The position numbers and the translations under genes are program-made. DNA of 10,788 bases from Candidatus Colimorpha onthohippi. Its GTDB lineage: Bacteria > Bacteroidota > Bacteroidia > Bacteroidales > P3. Location of the stretch: contig JAGHVA010000107.1 in the NCBI GenBank assembly GCA_018064565.1, forward strand, positions 1 to 10,788, in the 5' to 3' direction. Positions 6,895-10,788 of this stretch are shown here, one piece after another. How positions within the stretch are numbered: the first letter of the stretch is position 1; each line of letters begins with the position of its first letter. The notes below the pieces were generated by a model. The model was not told the origin of the DNA, searched no databases, and was given only the letters and a program-made list of their open reading frames with translations.

Positions 6895-9491
6895 CTATCC
6901 TAAAATAATATTTTCAGCCACCTTCATTGCCTGCGGCAGACCCTCCAGACACTTGCCACCTGCCGTAGCGTATGCTGCCTGTCCGCCACCGCCACCTTGC
7001 ATCTCTTTGCCAGCCGTGCGCACTATCTGACCTGCATTGAGACCAGCATCTACGCGATGCTGCCCCAAGCACACCAACAACGAAGGCTTATCACCATACG
7101 AGCTACCCAACACCAAAGCCAAATCTGGCAAGTCTGAACGCAGTTGCAAAACTGCGTCTTTCAGCTGCGCCAAGTCAACATCCAATTGCTTTGTTACCAC
7201 AGGATTGGTCTTGGCTTCTGCCGCCAGACCTTTCACGATGTCGGCTGCCTGCGCCTTGCGAAACTGATCCACCTGCGCACGCAAGTCGGCATTGTCCTCC
7301 TGCAGTTTGGCTATGGCTGCTGGCAAGTCTTTGGTACTCTTAAGCAGTTCGCGTATGGAGTCCAACTGATCTTGCATATCGTTGCAATACATCTCGGCAG
7401 CGGCACCAGTTACCGCCTCTATACGACGCATACCCGCTGCCACAGCGCTCTCGCTCACGATGCGGAACGTGCCAATATGTCCAGTGTTGGCAATATGCGT
7501 ACCTCCACAAAACTCCACACTGTCGCCAAACTTAACCACACGCACCTTGTCGCCGTATTTCTCGCCAAACAAAGCCATGGCGCCCAGCTTTTGCGCCTCG
7601 GCGATAGGCATATCACGATGCTCTTCTAATGCTATGGCATGACGGATGTCGATATTTACCTGCTTCTCCACCTCACGAATCTCATCGTGTGATAGTTTCG
7701 CAAAATGGCTGAAATCGAAACGCAAGCGTTGATCATCGACACTGGAACCTTTCTGTTCGACATGCTTGCCCAGCACGTTGCGAAGCGCTTTGTGCAAGAG
7801 ATGGGTTGACGAGTGGTTGCACTCGATAGCAAACCGACGACACTTGTCCACCTCCGCTTTGAACGTAGCCGAGAGATTCTCGGGCAATTTTGGAGTGATA
7901 TGGACTATCAGACCATTCTCTTTCTTAGTGTCAATAATCGTAACCACCTCGTCCGATGAAGAGAGTGTACCTTTGTCGCCCACCTGTCCACCGCTCTCGC
8001 CATAAAAAGGCGTTTGGTCGAGCACCAACTGATAGAACTCACGGTCTTTTACTTTCACATGCCGATAGCGAACTATATGTGACGATGTCGCAGTGGTGTC
8101 GTAGCCCACAAAACGCTGCTCTGCGCCTGGAACCAATTCTATCCAATCATCGCTCTCTACCACAGCAGCAGCACGGCTACGTGCCTTTTGTCCTGCCAAG
8201 CCTTTCTCAAAGCCATCCATATCTACAGTAAGCCCTTGCTCCGAAGCCATCAGTTGAGTCAAATCGATCGGGAACCCGTAGGTATCAAACAGCTCAAACG
8301 CAAAAGCACCATCTATCTGCTTGGTAGTCATCTTGCTTACATAGTCATCAAAACGCTTGATACCACTTGCCAACGTACGGAGGAAAGCCTGCTCTTCTTC
8401 CAAGATGATGCGCTCGATGAGTTGTTGCTGCTTAGCCAATTCTGGGAACTGATGTCCCATCTGCTGCACTAAGGTATCCACCAACCCGTTCAAGAAAGGC
8501 TCCTTAAAATTCAAAAACGTGTAGCCGTAACGCACTGCACGGCGCAAGATACGGCGAATCACATAACCAGCCTTTGCATTGCTTGGCAACTGCCCATCGG
8601 CGATACTGAAACTGACAGCACGTAGATGGTCGGCACACACACGCATGGCGATATCCGTCTTCTCTTCAGCGCCATAAGTCAAACCTGCTTTTGAAGCAAT
8701 CTGCTGGATGATAGGCTGAAACACGTCCGTATCGTAATTGCTCTTCTTGTTTTGAAGCACCATACACAAGCGTTCAAATCCCATACCCGTATCTATATGC
8801 TTTGCCTTGAGTGGCTCAAGCGACCCGTTAGCCATACGGTTGTATTGCATGAACACCAGATTCCAAATCTCTATCACGAGCGGGTTGTCTTGGTTGACCA
8901 GTTGCGCACCAGGCACCTTGGCTTTTTCTGATGCGTCGCGCAGGTCGATATGTATCTCACTGCATGGACCGCATGGGCCTTGGTCTCCCATCTCCCAGAA
9001 ATTATCCTTCTTGCTACCTTTCAAGATACGATCCTCAGCGATATGCTCTTTCCAAAAGTTGTATGCCTCCACATCCATTGCCAAACCCTCTTTCTCGTCG
9101 CCACCAAACACCGTTACATACAGATTTTGCTTATCAATACCCATCACCTCTGTCAAAAACTCCCAACCGTATGCGATAGCCTCTTTCTTGAAATAATCGC
9201 CAAACGACCAGTTGCCCAGCATCTCAAACATCGTGTGGTGATAGGTGTCGTGTCCTACCTCCTCCAAGTCGTTATGCTTGCCGCTTACGCGCAAACACTT
9301 TTGAGAGTCGCAGACTCTGGGATAATGTGCTGGCGCATTCCCCAAAAAGATATCCTTAAACTGATTCATACCCGCATTGGTAAACATCAGCGTGGGGTCG
9401 TTTTGACCACCATCGGAGCACTGGGCTCCACATGATGGTTTTTGGATTCAAAAAACTGAAGAAACTTACTTCGTATCTCGTTTGAAGTCAT
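6895..9491 (-). CDS. alaS: Alanyl-tRNA synthetase, with a one-base frameshift near codon 30
   Basis: AlaRS charges tRNA-Ala and is essential. The gene starts at ATG 9491 with the family N-terminus MTSNEIRSKFLQFF...SAPMVVK, but the frame then shifts: the A-run in GTCAAAACGACC (T-run 9401-9404 on the plus strand) has four bases where five would restore VVKNDPTLMFTNAGMNQF. As written, the first frame hits TGA after 34 codons, and the remaining 830 codons are open only from M at 9387. Restored length is 865, normal for the family. In the long fragment the class II core is intact (GHDTYHHTMFEMLGNWSFGDYFKKE at 45-69, GPCGPCSEIH 137-146, HIDTGMGFERL 197-207). The editing domain has HSSTH (525-529) and CGGTH (627-631), the zinc ligands, and the C-Ala domain has GGGGGQ (798-803). 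It ends in TAG, 7 bp before udp. Confidence 0.95.
9388..9491 (-). other. alaS: Out-of-frame N-terminal segment of alaS
   Basis: This segment encodes the first 34-35 codons of alaS in a frame one base off from the rest. Its translation matches the AlaRS N-terminus up to residue 30 and then loses identity exactly at the AAAA run (complement of 9401-9404). Adding one A yields N-D-P-T-L and joins the M at 9387 in frame. Starting at 9387 instead would remove the first helix and part of the active-site approach of the class II domain. Confidence 0.88.
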
Positions 9492-9557
9492 TTTAGTATA
9501 TTAGATAAAAAATTGATAATCTTGTTTTAAGAGAGAGGCAACCGATAGAAGGCAGTT

Positions 9558-9905
9558 CTAAAAATCTTCGCGTTCTACCAAAAGGATAGCACTTTGCGGA
9601 ACGATAAAATATTTTTCGGAGTCGTATTTTATCTCCACCGCATTTTTTTGGACAAAGATAGCCAAATCGCCTGGCTTGACCTGCAATGGTAGGTAACGAA
9701 CCGTCTTCGCATCGGCATTCCACGACTCAGCATCGCCTGGCAAAGCATATCCTGGACCACATTTCAAGATATAACCACTCTGAATTTCCTCTTTATCCTG
9801 GTAGCCAGCAGGGAGTAGCAACCCACTTTTGGTCTTCTCTACAGCACCTGGCTTGATCAAAACGTGGTCGCCAATAACAATTATTTTATTTAAGTCTTTT
9901 GTCAT
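9558..9905 (-). CDS. GroES-like co-chaperone paralogue
   Basis: The 115-residue product has the Cpn10/GroES beta-barrel pattern: IIVIGDHVLIKP (8-19), a mobile-loop-like segment VEKTKSGLLLPAGYQDKEEIQSG (22-44, with LLL where GroES has IVL), GYILKCGPGY (44-53), VKPGDLAIFVQ (76-86), an EIKYDSEKYFIVP stretch and a final ILLVERE. It is longer than GroES (about 95) because of an insertion around residues 54-72 (ALPGDAESWNADAKTVRYL). I recall such a second GroES-family protein in Bacteroidota, distinct from the groESL operon, and no groEL is present here. Whether it caps GroEL or acts otherwise is unknown. It is the first gene of the minus-strand train, 66 bp before alaS, and ends in TAG. Confidence 0.83.
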   Translation of the reverse strand: MTKDLNKIIVIGDHVLIKPGAVEKTKSGLLLPAGYQDKEEIQSGYILKCGPGYALPGDAESWNADAKTVRYLPLQVKPGDLAIFVQKNAVEIKYDSEKYFIVPQSAILLVEREDF

Positions 9906-10055
9906 ATAATCTTACCATTTGGTTTATCAACGCTGCCTTTTTGCCTCATCGGTAGATATCAAAACTAAGCATGCCACGATCCTCTCACACTCGACTTATC
10001 AAAACACGCTATCATCACAATCTATCCAGCTATTATCCAAACAAATAGAGCACAT

Positions 10056-10074
10056 AAAAAAAGGGAGAAATCCC
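10056..10074 (-). terminator. Terminator- or attenuator-like hairpin in the GroES leader
   Basis: On the minus strand GGGA-TTTC-TCCC (10074-10063) is a four-pair stem with a four-base loop, directly followed by seven T (10062-10056). It lies about 150 bases before the GroES ATG and about 70 bases after the probable transcription start. That position would suit attenuation of the GroES-like/alaS transcript. The stem is short, so it may have no activity. Confidence 0.35.
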
Positions 10075-10149
10075 AATATTGAGTCCTCTATATGGCACAC
10101 CATCAGTCCCCATTGACATTCAACAAAAAAGGCAATCCCTTTGAGCGTG

Positions 10150-10182
10150 CAAAATTACAATATTTTTTCAATTGCGACCACA
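10150..10182 (-). promoter_or_regulatory. Candidate promoter for the GroES-like/alaS unit
   Basis: On the minus strand TAATTTTG (10157-10150) is an exact match to the Bacteroidota -7 box TAnnTTTG. TGTG (10182-10179), 21 bp upstream, is one mismatch from the -33 TTTG. Transcription would begin near 10143 and give a leader of about 240 bases. Confidence 0.5.
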
Positions 10183-10206
10183 TATAAATAAATATTTGTA
10201 TTTTTG
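10172..10206 (+). promoter_or_regulatory. Candidate promoter for the nucleoid-associated protein gene
   Basis: TATTTTTG (10199-10206), followed by C, matches the Bacteroidota -7 box TAnnTTTG exactly. The nearest -33-like element, TTG at 10172-10174, is 24 bp away, a few bases longer than usual. Transcription would start about 50 bases before the ATG at 10264. The region overlaps the minus-strand promoter candidate, so the two units may compete or be regulated together. Confidence 0.5.
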
Positions 10207-10263
10207 CAGATTGGTTTATGGTGCAATACACGAAACAATTCCCAATAAATACATACCTTTACG

Positions 10264-10788
10264 ATGCCACTTTTTGATGCCTCATCTATAAAAAAAATAG
10301 CGATACACTACGTGGGCAACAAGTCCACCGATGAAGGTTATGTTTTGTCCAACCAGTTGATACCCATCACAGACCAGCTGCAAGACATACTAATCCGATA
10401 TCTCATATCTCCATTCAAAGGGGATGCGTTCTACCACTTTTACCACGAAGATGGGGTGAAACGAAACGAGGTATTCCAACGAGTCAGCAACATCTTTGAC
10501 AATGCCGAATGTATCCTTGACGAATCGGCATCGTTGGCGCAGCTGCTTTACAATGCCACCGAACATCCCAACCTGAATGGTGGCGATTTCGTTGTAGTTT
10601 ATTTCGACGAGTGCCAATTAAACGGAGAAACCACCAGTGCGGTGGGACTGTTCAAATCAGAGCACACAGAGTCGTTTCTCAAAGTGGCATACAGTGATGA
10701 GCAGTTTAGCTCCGACTATGGAGAGGCATCGGGCAAAGCTAAAGTGGCGCTGACCGTTGACAGAGGTATTGCCACCGACAAATTAGAC
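10264..10788 (+). CDS. Nucleoid-associated protein, YejK/NdpA (NA37) family, N-terminal part
   Basis: This frame opens with ATG at 10264 and is still open at the right edge, giving 175 residues of a protein that is usually about 340. It matches the 37 kDa nucleoid-associated family (E. coli YejK/NdpA): an N-terminal IKKIAIHYVGNK (9-20), ISPFKGDAFYHFYHE (48-62), an acidic helix NIFDNAECILDESASLAQLLYN (76-97), then the best-conserved block GGDFVVVYFDECQLNGETTSAVGLFKSEHTESFLKV (106-141) and the start of the GIAxDKLD motif (169-175). Members bind the nucleoid; their precise job is poorly known. It is the only plus-strand gene here and has its own promoter candidate. The upstream ATG at 10218 is in another frame, so 10264 is preferred. 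Confidence 0.9.
   Translation, partial: MPLFDASSIKKIAIHYVGNKSTDEGYVLSNQLIPITDQLQDILIRYLISPFKGDAFYHFYHEDGVKRNEVFQRVSNIFDNAECILDESASLAQLLYNATEHPNLNGGDFVVVYFDECQLNGETTSAVGLFKSEHTESFLKVAYSDEQFSSDYGEASGKAKVALTVDRGIATDKLD

Larger units (their letters stand above)
9906..10263. other. Divergent intergenic region with a long GroES leader
   Basis: These 358 bp separate the GroES-like gene from the divergent nucleoid-associated gene. They hold two promoter -7 boxes (listed separately) and, on the minus strand, a leader of about 240 bases before the GroES ATG. In that leader are a terminator-like hairpin (10056-10074) and a 28-codon open frame (ATG 10119, TAA 10033, then TAG) ending in a hydrophobic stretch ISPFFYVLYLFG. 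The small frame has no clear ribosome-binding site and may be chance. No tRNA, riboswitch fold or repeat was recognised. Confidence 0.55.

Noticed and set aside
7144..7629. 161-codon open frame on the plus strand inside alaS
   Set aside because: It is antisense to the AlaRS editing and C-terminal domains and resembles no family; a shadow frame.
9395..9410. Programmed frameshifting in alaS
   Set aside because: GTCAAAACG lacks a standard slippery heptamer and the A-run has four bases; no downstream structure is evident. A plain indel is more likely.
10033..10119. 28-codon minus-strand frame as a confirmed gene
   Set aside because: No ribosome-binding site, no recognised homologue and a length expected by chance; kept only as part of the leader observation.
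10390..10617. 75-codon minus-strand frame at the right end
   Set aside because: It is antisense to the clearly recognisable nucleoid-associated protein gene.
1..10788. A defence system, mobile element or biosynthetic cluster
   Set aside because: Every intact frame of size matches a housekeeping or conserved Bacteroidota family; no transposase, integrase, toxin, nuclease-effector or modular enzyme was seen.

Overview
This window reads as an ordinary core-genome stretch from a member of the Bacteroidales (phylum Bacteroidota). The evidence is the presence of two hypothetical families that I associate with this phylum (DUF6913-like next to dapA, and a DUF6427-like polytopic membrane protein), the Bacteroidota form of the nucleoside phosphorylase and of a GroES-like paralogue, AT-rich intergenic stretches with TAnnTTTG-type -7 boxes, and the lack of strong Shine-Dalgarno sequences. 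No rRNA, tRNA, transposase, phage gene or CRISPR array was seen.

Layout. Nine genes and the start of a tenth form one long minus-strand train. Read in the direction of transcription (high to low coordinate) they are: a GroES-like co-chaperone, alaS, a uridine-phosphorylase-type nucleoside phosphorylase, a lipoprotein nitroreductase, a terminator-like hairpin and a 4 x 20 bp palindromic tandem repeat, then typA/bipA, a DUF6427-like membrane protein, rnhB, a DUF6913-like protein, dapA, and the first 62 codons of a PaaI-type hotdog thioesterase cut by the left edge. At the right edge a single plus-strand gene begins, a nucleoid-associated protein of the YejK/NdpA (NA37) family, cut by the window end. 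The 358 bp between it and the GroES-like gene hold two divergent -7 promoter boxes and a terminator-like hairpin in the GroES leader.

How the genes relate. Spacing is tight (7-66 bp, one 17 bp overlap) within two blocks, GroES-like/alaS/udp/nitroreductase and typA/DUF6427/rnhB/DUF6913/dapA/thioesterase, split by the terminator and repeat. They look like two housekeeping transcription units covering translation (AlaRS, BipA), RNA removal from DNA (RNase HII), lysine and peptidoglycan precursor synthesis (DapA) and nucleoside salvage, rather than one dedicated pathway.

What stands out. I did not find a new multi-gene system. The strongest anomalies are two lesions in highly conserved translation genes: typA has an in-frame TAG that cuts off 39 recognisably conserved C-terminal codons, and alaS has a one-base deletion in an A-run that separates its first 35 codons from the rest. 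Five intact genes here use TAG as a normal stop, which argues against TAG being recoded. The other item worth a look is the 20 bp repeat, whose copies show a compensatory base-pair change that supports a conserved stem-loop.
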